64,000 bases of DNA, from positions 558,001 through 622,000 of the forward strand of contig CAWAQA010000005.1 in the NCBI GenBank assembly GCA_963784065.1, in the 5' to 3' direction. This document shows positions 57,564-64,000 of this stretch, piece by piece. Numbering within the stretch: the first letter of the stretch is position 1; the number at the start of each line of letters is the position of its first letter. Made by a program: the position numbers and the translations under genes. The notes under the pieces were generated by a model. The model did not search any database. It had not been told where the DNA came from and worked only from the letters and a program-made list of their open reading frames with translations. Source of the DNA: CAWAQA01 sp963784065. Its GTDB lineage: Bacteria; Acidobacteriota; Vicinamibacteria; Vicinamibacterales; UBA2999.

Positions 57564-58231
57564 CGTGAGCCTCCCGTCGCGGACGGCACCTGGCGGCCCG
57601 ACGTCGGCAGCGCCTCGCGGCCCGGCCGCGCCGTGAACTCGAAGCGAAGCTTCACCTCGTCTGACGTCGTCACGCCCAGCTGCGACGGCTGCTCGATGCC
57701 GTAGGCGCTGAGGCGGACGACGCTGTCGCCTGACGCGTGGAACCTGTCCCCGTCCTCCTTCACCTTCAGGGCGATCGAGAACGGACGCGCCGTCCCGCGG
57801 ATCGTCAGATTGCCGGCCACCTGGCACGTGCTCTGGTTGGCGGAGACCTTCGAGCACTCCGCCTTGTCGCCAACGAACCGTACGTCGGGCACCTCGCCGG
57901 TGTCGGTGGTGAACACGTACTTGCGCATGTGCTCGTCGCGCAGCTTCATGCCCGTGCCGATGCTCTTTACGGACAGCGAGGCTTCGATCTGCTCGAGCAC
58001 CGGCCCCTCGGCGCTGCGCCTGACGTGGACGCGCCCCTCGAGTGCGGACGACTTGCCGTGGACGGTGAGCACCGGCAGGCTTGTGTCGACGGCGAAGTTG
58101 GCGGCGCCGCCGCGCACTTCGATCGCTTGAGGCTCCGTTGTGGCTTGTGCCCGGGCGGTCGCCGCTGTGGCTGCGAACGCGGCGAATGCAAGAGTCGCGA
58201 TGACGCGGCTGCGGTGAATACAGATTGTCAT
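57560..58231 (-). CDS. YceI-family periplasmic lipid-binding-like protein
   Basis: Intact, 223 residues. ATG 58231 opens a signal peptide (VIATLAFAAFAATAATARAQ). YceI proteins are eight-stranded lipocalin-like barrels that bind long isoprenoid or similar amphipathic chains. Family features include GGAANFAVDTSLPVLTVHGK (in place of the usual SxVxFxVxH), ASLSVKSIGTGMKLRDEHMR and GNLTIRGTARPFSIALKVKE, with GTTSDEVKLRFEF near the end. The GTG of the haem/barrel gene overlaps the TGA, so the two are coexpressed. A role in quinone or isoprenoid handling for the haem protein is possible but unproven. Confidence 0.85.
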   Translation of the reverse strand: MTICIHRSRVIATLAFAAFAATAATARAQATTEPQAIEVRGGAANFAVDTSLPVLTVHGKSSALEGRVHVRRSAEGPVLEQIEASLSVKSIGTGMKLRDEHMRKYVFTTDTGEVPDVRFVGDKAECSKVSANQSTCQVAGNLTIRGTARPFSIALKVKEDGDRFHASGDSVVRLSAYGIEQPSQLGVTTSDEVKLRFEFTARPGREALPTSGRQVPSATGGSR

Positions 58232-58516
58232 CTTGTTTAATCCTTCGTAAGTCTCACGTCATGTGTAGCGACGCGCACGTGCGCGACGCGTCTGGCGTCA
58301 GGGCGGAAGCGGCGTGAGAGGCGTTACCGTACGCGCGCGCTCCGCGCCGGAGCGCGCGCGACGTACCGGTAGAGGCTCGGCGCGATCGACGAGCCGCGCG
58401 AAGAATGACGACGTGATCGGAGATCAGGCGATAGGACGAAAGCGGCGTGGGCGACGGCGCACCGCGGCGTCGTCTAAGCGGGAGAAAACTGACGGCGTGA
58501 ACGGCGTTAAGCGTAT
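58232..58516. other. Intergenic region with a strong GC hairpin
   Basis: About 285 bases between the YceI-like gene and the gene ending at 58517. A perfect 13-base stem (58332-58344 and 58348-58360, arms rich in CGCGCG) with loop CGC is extended by ACCGTA/TACCGGT flanks. No U run follows either arm. No open frame or RNA gene is recognised. The region should contain the promoter of the yceI-like operon, starting at its left edge. Confidence 0.5.
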
Positions 58517-59098
58517 CTACGCGTCGGCGACAGGCCGTGCGTGATACGTATCATCGCGGAGCTCGACCCGATCGGCAAGCTGCGCGAGAAGTATGACGAC
58601 TCGATCCTCGAGGTCTTCGATCGGAACACCGCGATCGAACTGGCGGAACAGCGCGTGCGCGAGCGATCGGTGATCCCGCGTCGAAACGTCGCCGAGGCGA
58701 CGGATCACCCTCTCGAGCAGGAACGCTTCCGTGATGTCCTTGTATCCGTCGCGCACCGAGGCGACGGGCGTGGCCTGCGCGGTGATGCCTGGCGGAATCG
58801 GGCATCCGTCGGCCATCAACAGCACGCCGGCGGAGAGCATTGCCTTGACGACCGCCTTGCCGGCGGTATCCCAGTGACGGAACTCGAATCCTGATCGAGC
58901 GGCGCGACGGCGCGCACGCGTCGCCGCCTCGCGCGTGAGGCGGGACAGCATCCTCGGCTCGCCGGTCTGCGCCTGCTCTTCCAGGATCTGTTCGATGGCC
59001 ATGAAGAGCGCGTCGCGCGGACGCTTCTCCGAATAGAGCAAATCGCTGCGCAGAGCGTCGGCCATCTGCCGGGAGCGCGCGAACCCCCGGGAGGCCAC
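58517..59098 (-). CDS. Unrecognised protein, possible winged-helix C terminus
   Basis: Intact, 193 residues, start 59098 (MASRGFARSRQMADALRSDL). It has helices such as RDALFMAIEQILEEQAQTGE and RLTREAATRARRRAARSGFE, a middle part with AVVKAMLSAGVLLMADGCPI, and an end with VIRRLGDVSTRDHRSLAHAL and IEDLEDRVVILLAQLADRVE, which could be a small helical domain. I do not recognise a family. The frame continues a little upstream (LIKGHVV before the Met). The composition is less hydrophobic than its neighbours and there is no signal peptide, so it is probably cytoplasmic. It may be a DNA-binding or regulatory protein. Confidence 0.55.
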   Translation of the reverse strand: MASRGFARSRQMADALRSDLLYSEKRPRDALFMAIEQILEEQAQTGEPRMLSRLTREAATRARRRAARSGFEFRHWDTAGKAVVKAMLSAGVLLMADGCPIPPGITAQATPVASVRDGYKDITEAFLLERVIRRLGDVSTRDHRSLAHALFRQFDRGVPIEDLEDRVVILLAQLADRVELRDDTYHARPVADA

Positions 59099-59698
59099 GA
59101 CGTGCCCCTTAATGAGGCCCGGCCCGGTCGCGGCAGAGGTTTGTCGAGGCGCCTCGACGGGGGAAACGACACCTCCGTCTGGACGGCCCCTTCCTGCGTT
59201 GGGTGTCGGTGGTCACGGGGCCAGCCCGAAGCATACGGCATGCCACGGCATCGCCGGCCTGAGTGAAACAGGAGAATTCATTGAGGAAATCGCACGATCC
59301 AGAGTCACTCGCCGCGATGGTGACATGCGTGTCGCACCGTGGCCTCCCGCGTTCGCACGGCGCGAGTCGCGCGGTTCGTATGTGTGAGCCCACCATGATC
59401 GCGTGGCCCGGCGCAATGTTCTGCGCGTTTACGCGATGCGTATGTGCGATCTGTTCCGTGCGTGACGTTCGCACCGCACGCGAGTGTTAATTGCACGGCG
59501 CGTCGGCAAACAGGTCAACGGAGGGTTCAGCACCCTGCTGTGTGGGATGTCTTACCGTGTCGCACGACGGCCGAACCTGCGCGTTGCGTGTGCGATCGGT
59601 ATCCACAACACGCTGTTCATCGCACGGTTGCGGCGTGCCGATACTTCGTCACGGCCGACGAGCGTGGGCAGCAGAAACTTTCGTTAATCGAAAGAGCG
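59099..59698. other. 600-base region without a recognisable gene
   Basis: Between two minus-strand genes. Short open frames exist on both strands, but none has conserved-looking sequence or a ribosome binding site. Features seen: a perfect 16-base palindrome GTCGAGGCGCCTCGAC (59143-59158), and a stretch (about 59330-59690) locally enriched in CGCACG, GTGCG and ACGTTCG words in both orientations. The base composition here is a little lower in GC than the coding flanks. It could be degraded coding sequence, a non-coding RNA or a regulatory region. Confidence 0.45.
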
Positions 59699-60440
59699 TC
59701 AGGCACGCACGTGCAGCACCGCCGACATGGAGTCGGCCTCGTCGTAGAGATTCGCGCCGCACCGGCAGCGAAGGGACCCGTACTCGAAGTCGGATCTCCC
59801 GCACTGGTAGCAGCGGTGAGGCAATGTCGCCCGCCTGTACATGTCCGATCGCCCGTACCTGCCGGAACACGAGCTCCACGTCGTCGCGGGAAAAGAGCGA
59901 ATCGGCGGTGAGCCGCTCGATGGTGTCTTCGTCGAGCGCGGCGCCGTTCGCGTGCAGATGCTCGAGCGCGAGCAGGAGGTGGAGCGGACCGACGACGGAC
60001 GCGCGTTCCAGCGCACGATAGAGCGGGTGCTGAGGATGTGCCGTGTGAATGTCTTCGAGGATGTACAGGCCGCCCGAGCGCACCCAGGGCAGCGACTCCA
60101 CGAGGCAGTTGCGCTGGTGGACCGGCTTGTGGCTGCCGTCCTCGATGATCAGATCGAACTGGGTCTTCAGGTGCTGGAACAGCCGCCGGATCTGATCGAC
60201 CGAGTCCTGGTCGAGGCGGACGTAGCCGATGGTGGGAGACACCGGCCACGAAGGTTGCGGCGGCACGATGTCGCATCCGACGATCCGCGCGCCGGGAAAG
60301 CGCGCCGCGAGCCAGCGGATGGAATCGCCCTTGAAGACACCGAACTCGAGAATCGACGAGACGTTGCCGATCGTCGAGAACGCGTGCTCGTAGAACTCGA
60401 GGTACCGGTGCCAGAAGGATTTGTCGGAGTCGTCCGTCAC
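59699..60440 (-). CDS. Class I SAM methyltransferase with C-terminal zinc ribbon
   Basis: About 245 residues. The SAM-binding motif is SSILEFGVFKGDSIRWLAAR, followed by ARIVGCDIVPPQ, FDLIIEDGSHKPVHQRNCLV and SGGLYILEDIHTAHPQHPLY. That combination is typical of methyltransferases acting on sugars in polysaccharide or macrolide clusters (MycE-like). An indel near 59835 leads to an unusual ending with CYQCGRSDFEYGSLRCRCG, a zinc-ribbon-like Cys pattern. The start at 60440 gives MTDDSDKSFWHRYLEFYEHA. No glycosyltransferase is next to it, so the substrate is unknown. It lies 13 bases after the stop of the exported protein gene upstream. Confidence 0.75.
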
Positions 60441-60453
60441 GCCGCGGGCGCGC

Positions 60454-61227
60454 TCAGCGCGCCCCTTTGATGCCGGGCGGCACGGGCATGATGACGTAGG
60501 GATTGTAGGTGTTCGTCTTCTCGATCGTCAGGTCGGCGACGGTGGCGGCGCCGCGCTTCTGCACGATGCGCTTCGGGAACTGCACGTCGCTCAGGTAGTC
60601 CTCACCGTTCCAATCGCCGTGTTCCGAATACGTGATGTCGGTGACGACCGTACCGAGGCGCGCCTCGACGCGTTCGAGAAGGTAGCTCTCGGGATTGTAA
60701 AAGGCACGGATGGTGGCCCCCGGCACGTCGGCCACGGGGAACGCGAGCACGGTCTTGCCGCCTTCGACAGCGACAGTGGCGTTGGCGCCCGCCGCGGTCG
60801 CCGCCTTCACCACGCCGGCAGGCAGCATCCACAGCAGCAGCTGCCGCTCGGCGGCCGCCCCGGCAGGCGCCGGCGTTGCGCCGACGCCGGCTGACGTCTC
60901 GTTCCACGCCACATCGTGGTTGACGACCTCGACGCGCCGTGGCTGCCCGTCGCAGGTGTACTCGACGCGCATCCCCTTGTGCAGCCAGTTGACGCTCGCC
61001 TTGTACTCCTTCAGCGTGCAAGGCTGGTTGCCGACGCTCAGTGTTCCGGTTGCCGTGTAGTTCATCGTCGCAATGCGATCGACCTCGGCGGCCAGGCGCA
61101 GCTGCCCGATGCTGTCCGCCGCGCTGTAGAGCACCTCCTTGACCGTCGGGACCTTCGGCGCCTGCGCCTCCAGGAACGACACGATCACGGCGCACACGCC
61201 GAGAACAGACAACACCTGTGTTCGCAT
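60454..61227 (-). CDS. Exported protein of unknown function
   Basis: Intact, 257 residues. ATG 61227 follows CCGGAGAACCC. A signal peptide (MRTQVLSVLGVCAVIVSFLE) is followed by the helical PTVKEVLYSAADSIGQLRLA and then beta-rich sequence (TATGTLSVGNQPCTLKEYKA, KGMRVEYTCDGQPRRVEVV, TVLAFPVADVPGATIRAFYN). Two Cys residues could pair. The end YNPYVIMPVPPGIKGAR is Pro-rich. The fold may be a lipoprotein-carrier (LolA/LolB-like) barrel, but motif support is weak. The methyltransferase gene follows by 13 bases. Confidence 0.55.
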   Translation of the reverse strand: MRTQVLSVLGVCAVIVSFLEAQAPKVPTVKEVLYSAADSIGQLRLAAEVDRIATMNYTATGTLSVGNQPCTLKEYKASVNWLHKGMRVEYTCDGQPRRVEVVNHDVAWNETSAGVGATPAPAGAAAERQLLLWMLPAGVVKAATAAGANATVAVEGGKTVLAFPVADVPGATIRAFYNPESYLLERVEARLGTVVTDITYSEHGDWNGEDYLSDVQFPKRIVQKRGAATVADLTIEKTNTYNPYVIMPVPPGIKGAR

Positions 61228-61257
61228 GGGTTCTCCGGAACGTCTCCGCTGCCGCAG

Positions 61258-61327
61258 GGTCCGTCTCGGTCTACGGTCCGGTGGCTCGAGCTTGAGGACC
61301 GAGCTGCAGACCGCAGACCGTAGACCC
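61258..61327 (-). repeat. Period-7 inverted repeat (unit CCGTAGA / TCTACGG)
   Basis: Left arm GGTCCGTCTCGGTCTACGG (61258-61276) with CGG following. Right arm with CTGCAGA, CCGCAGA and CCGTAGA units (61302-61324). The loop is about 20 bases and includes CTCGAGCTTGAGG. It lies ten bases downstream of the DUF6351 stop (61337) and upstream of the gene starting at 61227. Confidence 0.65.
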
Positions 61328-61336
61328 ATCGTATCC

Positions 61337-63508
61337 CTACGGCGCGCCGGTGCCGCCGGCCGGCCCCGCGTTGAAGGTCTGCCAGGTACCGGCGAGCTTC
61401 TGCTGCTCGACGCCGGCCTTCGACCAGTCGCACACGCCGGCCGGGAAGATCTTCCGCAAGCGGGTCATCTCGTCGGCCGTGAACGCGCTCTTGTAGTCGG
61501 ATGCGGCGATCGGCCTGACCTGGCACTTGATGATGTCGTTGCTGATCGGCGCCCCGGCGACACCGCGCGGGAACGAGTACGCCGGGTAGAGGTCGTTGCA
61601 GCGCCCGGCGCGGTACTGGTGCTTCTCCTCGATCTTCTGCGGCACTTCGTCCTTCGTCCAGCAGGCGTCCACGAGAGTGGCGGGCCTGGCTTTCCGCAGC
61701 TTCGCGATCGGCGTGGCATTCGAGTCGTCGAGCGAGAGCTTGAGCAGCCACTCATCCATTTGCGCCAGCGCGTTGGTCAGCACGGGGCTCGCGGTGTCGA
61801 AGTCGCCATAGCGGCGATCCTGAAGGAGCATCACGTGATTGTCCGAGTACCCGTTCGCCTTTTCGAGGCGGGCGCGGGTTGAGAACGAGTGGAAGCGCAG
61901 GTGCACGTCACCGGCGGGCAGGTCGTCGTAGTAGGTGCGATAGTCGATGATCGGTACCGTCGCCAGCCCGCCGCCGCCGTTGGTCAGCCGGCCCGAGCGA
62001 TACGCGGCCCGCATCGCGAGGTTGTCGGCCACCATGCGGGACGCGACGATGGTGCCGTCGATGTCGAAGCCGCCGATCTTCTCGTTGAGATCGAGGAACT
62101 GTTCCTTCGTGATGGCGCCGCTGTTGAGCGCCTCCAGGCCGTACTGGATGCCGGTGTTGTCGAGCGGGCGCCGTGCGAAACCGGTACGGGGATCACGCCC
62201 GTACACGGTGGCGCCGTGATCCCAGATCGTGCAGCGGACGCCCTTCGGATTCTTGACCGCGTCGTACTTCTGCTCCGCGGGTAACCCCTCCGGGCAGCGC
62301 TCGGTCGCATTGAAGCGCGGCGCCCGCACGCGCGAGAGATTCGAGATCGTCGCCGCGTTGGCGAAGCCGGCAATCGCGCGCTTCTGCTCGTCGGTGTAGG
62401 TGACGGCGCCGGCCAGCTTGTCGAAGTAGTTCTGCAGCAGACGGCTGTCGCCGCTGCTCGTGCTGCTGGCGAACGCGGTGTCGGCGAAGCTGCGGCCCGT
62501 GATCAGGCCGTCGAGCAGCCCCGGGTAGTTGTCCGCGATCCCGTGCTGCTGAATCGCGCCGCCCGACGAGCCCCAGCCAATCGTGAACATCGGCACGCCG
62601 TAGTGCTCGATGAACCGCTCCTTGACCATCATCATGGTCTCGGCCGAGATGAGGTCGTTGCAGTTGTTCCCGGCGACGTCGAGCGACGCCGACGCCACCG
62701 CGTATCCCCGCGCCAGGTGCACGACATCGTCGACGCCGCCGGTCGATGCGCCCTGCTGGTACCAGCCCGGCTCGCAGCCGCCGCCGAACGTGAAGATCAG
62801 CTTGCCGTTCCAGCCGTGCGGGCGCGTGAGGAAATCGGGATTGGGATCCTTCGCCGGATCGTGCAGCATCGCGATCTGGTAGATCGCGCGGTTCACGGTC
62901 CCCGTCTCGATGCGGACGATGAAGCGCGCCTCGTTGCCTTCGACGTTGGTGATGGCGACGTCGGCCGGGATGGTCTTCGGGTCGGCCAGGGGCTGGAAGT
63001 CCTTGCCGTCCTTCGCGCGATAGACATAGTCCACGCGCGTGGCGATCGAGCAGTTCGCGTCGAGCGGCTTGCCCAGCGTTCCCCCCGACAGCAGCTTGAA
63101 CCGCTCGGTCATGCAGACGAACGGCTGCTCCTGCGGCGCCGAGATCATCGGTCCCGCGTTCGGGTAGTTGACGAGGGCGGCGCTCGCCGTCCGGCCGCGC
63201 GCCGTGGCCGTGAGTGTGTTCGAGCCGTTGACCAGGCCCGTGACCACCCCGATCAGCCCGCCGCGCTCGGCACGCAGGGAGGACGTGACGTCAGCGCCGT
63301 TGACCGTCACCTTGACGTCGGTGGCGGCGGTGCCGGCAGGGAGATCCACGCGCACGAGCGCGTCGCCGCCGCTCACCAGGTCGGGGCGGCTGGACAGCAC
63401 CCGGAGCTGCGGCCCACCCGTCTGGGCGTGCGCGCTCGTCACGGAAACAGCGGGAACGAGAACTGCCGCGATCAGCGCAGTTCGGACAAGGCGCGTCATC
63501 TGCGTCAC
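61337..63508 (-). CDS. DUF6351 family exported alpha/beta-hydrolase-like protein
   Basis: Intact, 723 residues. The start at 63508 (or 63499) gives a signal peptide (LVRTALIAAVLVPAVSVTSA). An Ig-like N-terminal domain (VLSSRPDLVSGGDALVRVDL, ATDVKVTVNGADVTSSLRAE) precedes the DUF6351 body, which has WNGKLIFTFGGGCEPGWYQQ, HLARGYAVASASLDVAGNNC and the nucleophile-like TIGWGSSGGAIQQHGIADNY (G-x-S-x-G near residue 312). A catalytic Asp/His are not assigned. Several Cys pairs suggest extracellular disulfides. It is probably an esterase or tannase-like enzyme, but no substrate is known. Confidence 0.8.
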   Translation of the reverse strand: MTQMTRLVRTALIAAVLVPAVSVTSAHAQTGGPQLRVLSSRPDLVSGGDALVRVDLPAGTAATDVKVTVNGADVTSSLRAERGGLIGVVTGLVNGSNTLTATARGRTASAALVNYPNAGPMISAPQEQPFVCMTERFKLLSGGTLGKPLDANCSIATRVDYVYRAKDGKDFQPLADPKTIPADVAITNVEGNEARFIVRIETGTVNRAIYQIAMLHDPAKDPNPDFLTRPHGWNGKLIFTFGGGCEPGWYQQGASTGGVDDVVHLARGYAVASASLDVAGNNCNDLISAETMMMVKERFIEHYGVPMFTIGWGSSGGAIQQHGIADNYPGLLDGLITGRSFADTAFASSTSSGDSRLLQNYFDKLAGAVTYTDEQKRAIAGFANAATISNLSRVRAPRFNATERCPEGLPAEQKYDAVKNPKGVRCTIWDHGATVYGRDPRTGFARRPLDNTGIQYGLEALNSGAITKEQFLDLNEKIGGFDIDGTIVASRMVADNLAMRAAYRSGRLTNGGGGLATVPIIDYRTYYDDLPAGDVHLRFHSFSTRARLEKANGYSDNHVMLLQDRRYGDFDTASPVLTNALAQMDEWLLKLSLDDSNATPIAKLRKARPATLVDACWTKDEVPQKIEEKHQYRAGRCNDLYPAYSFPRGVAGAPISNDIIKCQVRPIAASDYKSAFTADEMTRLRKIFPAGVCDWSKAGVEQQKLAGTWQTFNAGPAGGTGAP

Positions 63509-63537
63509 GAATCGGCCCTCCTCACGGGGTCACGAGG

Positions 63538-63603
63538 GGGGTCAGACCCCAGTGAAGGGGCGACTCAACCCATTGACATGACTCATCACTGGGGTCTGAC
63601 CCC
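63538..63603. repeat. Inverted pair of GGGGTCAGACCCC palindromes
   Basis: Left arm GGGGTCAGACCCCAGTGA (63538-63555) and right arm TCACTGGGGTCTGACCCC (63586-63603) are perfect 18-base reverse complements; each arm is itself near-palindromic. The loop is 30 bases. It lies 30 bases before the DUF6351 start, in the divergent gap with the gene at 63745. The word resembles REP-type sequences seen in other bacteria. Confidence 0.8.
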
Positions 63604-63744
63604 TAATCGGCGATACGAAGGGCCTGATTCTTCCGCAGCCCACAGTGGTGTCAAGGACGCAGGCCCGTTGGATTCGACCGGATCCGCGGGTAGAATGCGT
63701 GCGCTGTTCCGTAGCCGTCCTGGCCGAATCACAGGGAGAACATC

Positions 63745-64000
63745 ATGTTGACGGCGCGATCTGTCCTCGCCGCGCTGGCGCTCTTCACGCTCGCGGCCCC
63801 CTCGCCGGCGCTCGCGCAGGCGGCGCAGCCGGCCAACGCGATGAGCTTCTTCATTTCGAGCGTCGGCTCCGGGCGGGGAGCGAACCTCGGCGGCCTCCTC
63901 GGCGCCGACAAGCACTGCCAGACGCTGGCGGCCGCCGCGGGCGCCGGCAGCAAGACGTGGAAGGCCTATCTGAGCCAGAACGGCGCGGCCGGCCACCCGG
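63745..64000 (+). CDS. Exported lectin-like protein, truncated by the window edge
   Basis: ATG 63745 follows CAGGGAGAACATC. A signal peptide (MLTARSVLAALALFTLAAPS, cleaved after ALAQ) is followed by AMSFFISSVGSGRGANLGGL, LGADKHCQTLAAAAGAGSKT and WKAYLSQNGAAGHP. Proteins with FFxxSVGxGxGxxLGGLxGAD-xHC are exported and widespread in Acidobacteriota and proteobacteria; they resemble C-type-lectin-like folds with disulfides. Only about 85 residues are in the window and the gene continues past its right edge. Function is unknown. Confidence 0.7.
   Translation, partial: MLTARSVLAALALFTLAAPSPALAQAAQPANAMSFFISSVGSGRGANLGGLLGADKHCQTLAAAAGAGSKTWKAYLSQNGAAGHP

Noticed and set aside
59099..59698. Several short open frames as small proteins
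   Set aside because: None has a ribosome binding site, a plausible composition or a recognisable motif; frames are open on both strands simply because the GC content is high.
1..64000. tRNA, rRNA, prophage or transposase genes
   Set aside because: Reading both strands, no tRNA-like cloverleaf end, rRNA stretch, integrase or transposase motif could be supported.

Overview
The window is high-GC (about two thirds G+C by eye) bacterial chromosome. It most resembles Acidobacteriota, probably class Vicinamibacteria. That placement is an inference from gene content: an alternative complex III plus caa3 oxidase operon, DUF5916, LVIVD, DUF305 and DUF6351 secreted proteins, PQQ propellers and SBBP/Ig-like exoproteins. 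No rRNA, tRNA, CRISPR array, transposase or phage gene was found. Many genes are broken by single-base frameshifts, mostly one extra G or C, densest in 0.4-8.2 kb. Long genes elsewhere are intact, so these look like sequence errors and the genes are described as whole units.

Layout. 1-8171 (+): respiratory operon actC(partial)-actD-actE-actF-small membrane protein-sco-coxB-coxA-coxC-subunit IV, which couples quinol oxidation through alternative complex III to a caa3-type oxygen reductase. 8321-15398: a phospholipase-D-like lipid enzyme, then GTP cyclohydrolase II, CDP-alcohol phosphatidyltransferase, Zn-type dehydrogenase, a divergent pyruvoyl-tetrahydropterin synthase homologue, GT4 glycosyltransferase, methyltransferase and a RibD-type reductase. 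This looks like an uncharacterised pterin/pyrimidine-derived pathway. 15473-16543: an EF-P/EfpL-like factor and a stand-alone Smr protein. 16739-27592 (-): three giant secreted repeat proteins in one operon. 27980-35862: OFA transporter, Co-type nitrile hydratase with accessory protein, AOC-like barrel protein, fused ethanolamine ammonia-lyase EutB-EutC, and an MHS transporter. 36084-42615: secreted proteins, LVIVD/DUF305 pair, class-II UvrA and two small proteins. 42873-47565: DUF5916 barrel, a secreted protein and a sulfite-oxidase-like fusion. 47897-54781 (-): metallo-beta-lactamase protein, beta-propeller, PQQ enzyme fused to a degenerate MBL domain, amidohydrolase. 54809-64000: small cytochrome, YncE propeller, haem/barrel protein plus YceI, methyltransferase with zinc ribbon, DUF6351 protein, and a truncated lectin-like gene at the right edge.

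The most striking non-coding signal is a set of about ten long imperfect hairpins. The arms of each are degenerate tandem repeats with a 7- or 8-base period. Unit sequences differ from locus to locus, but the architecture is the same, and most sit at or within a few bases of a stop codon. A second dispersed family is a short palindrome with core GGCCGGCTTCAGCCGGCC; variants of it supply the stop codons of at least two genes.
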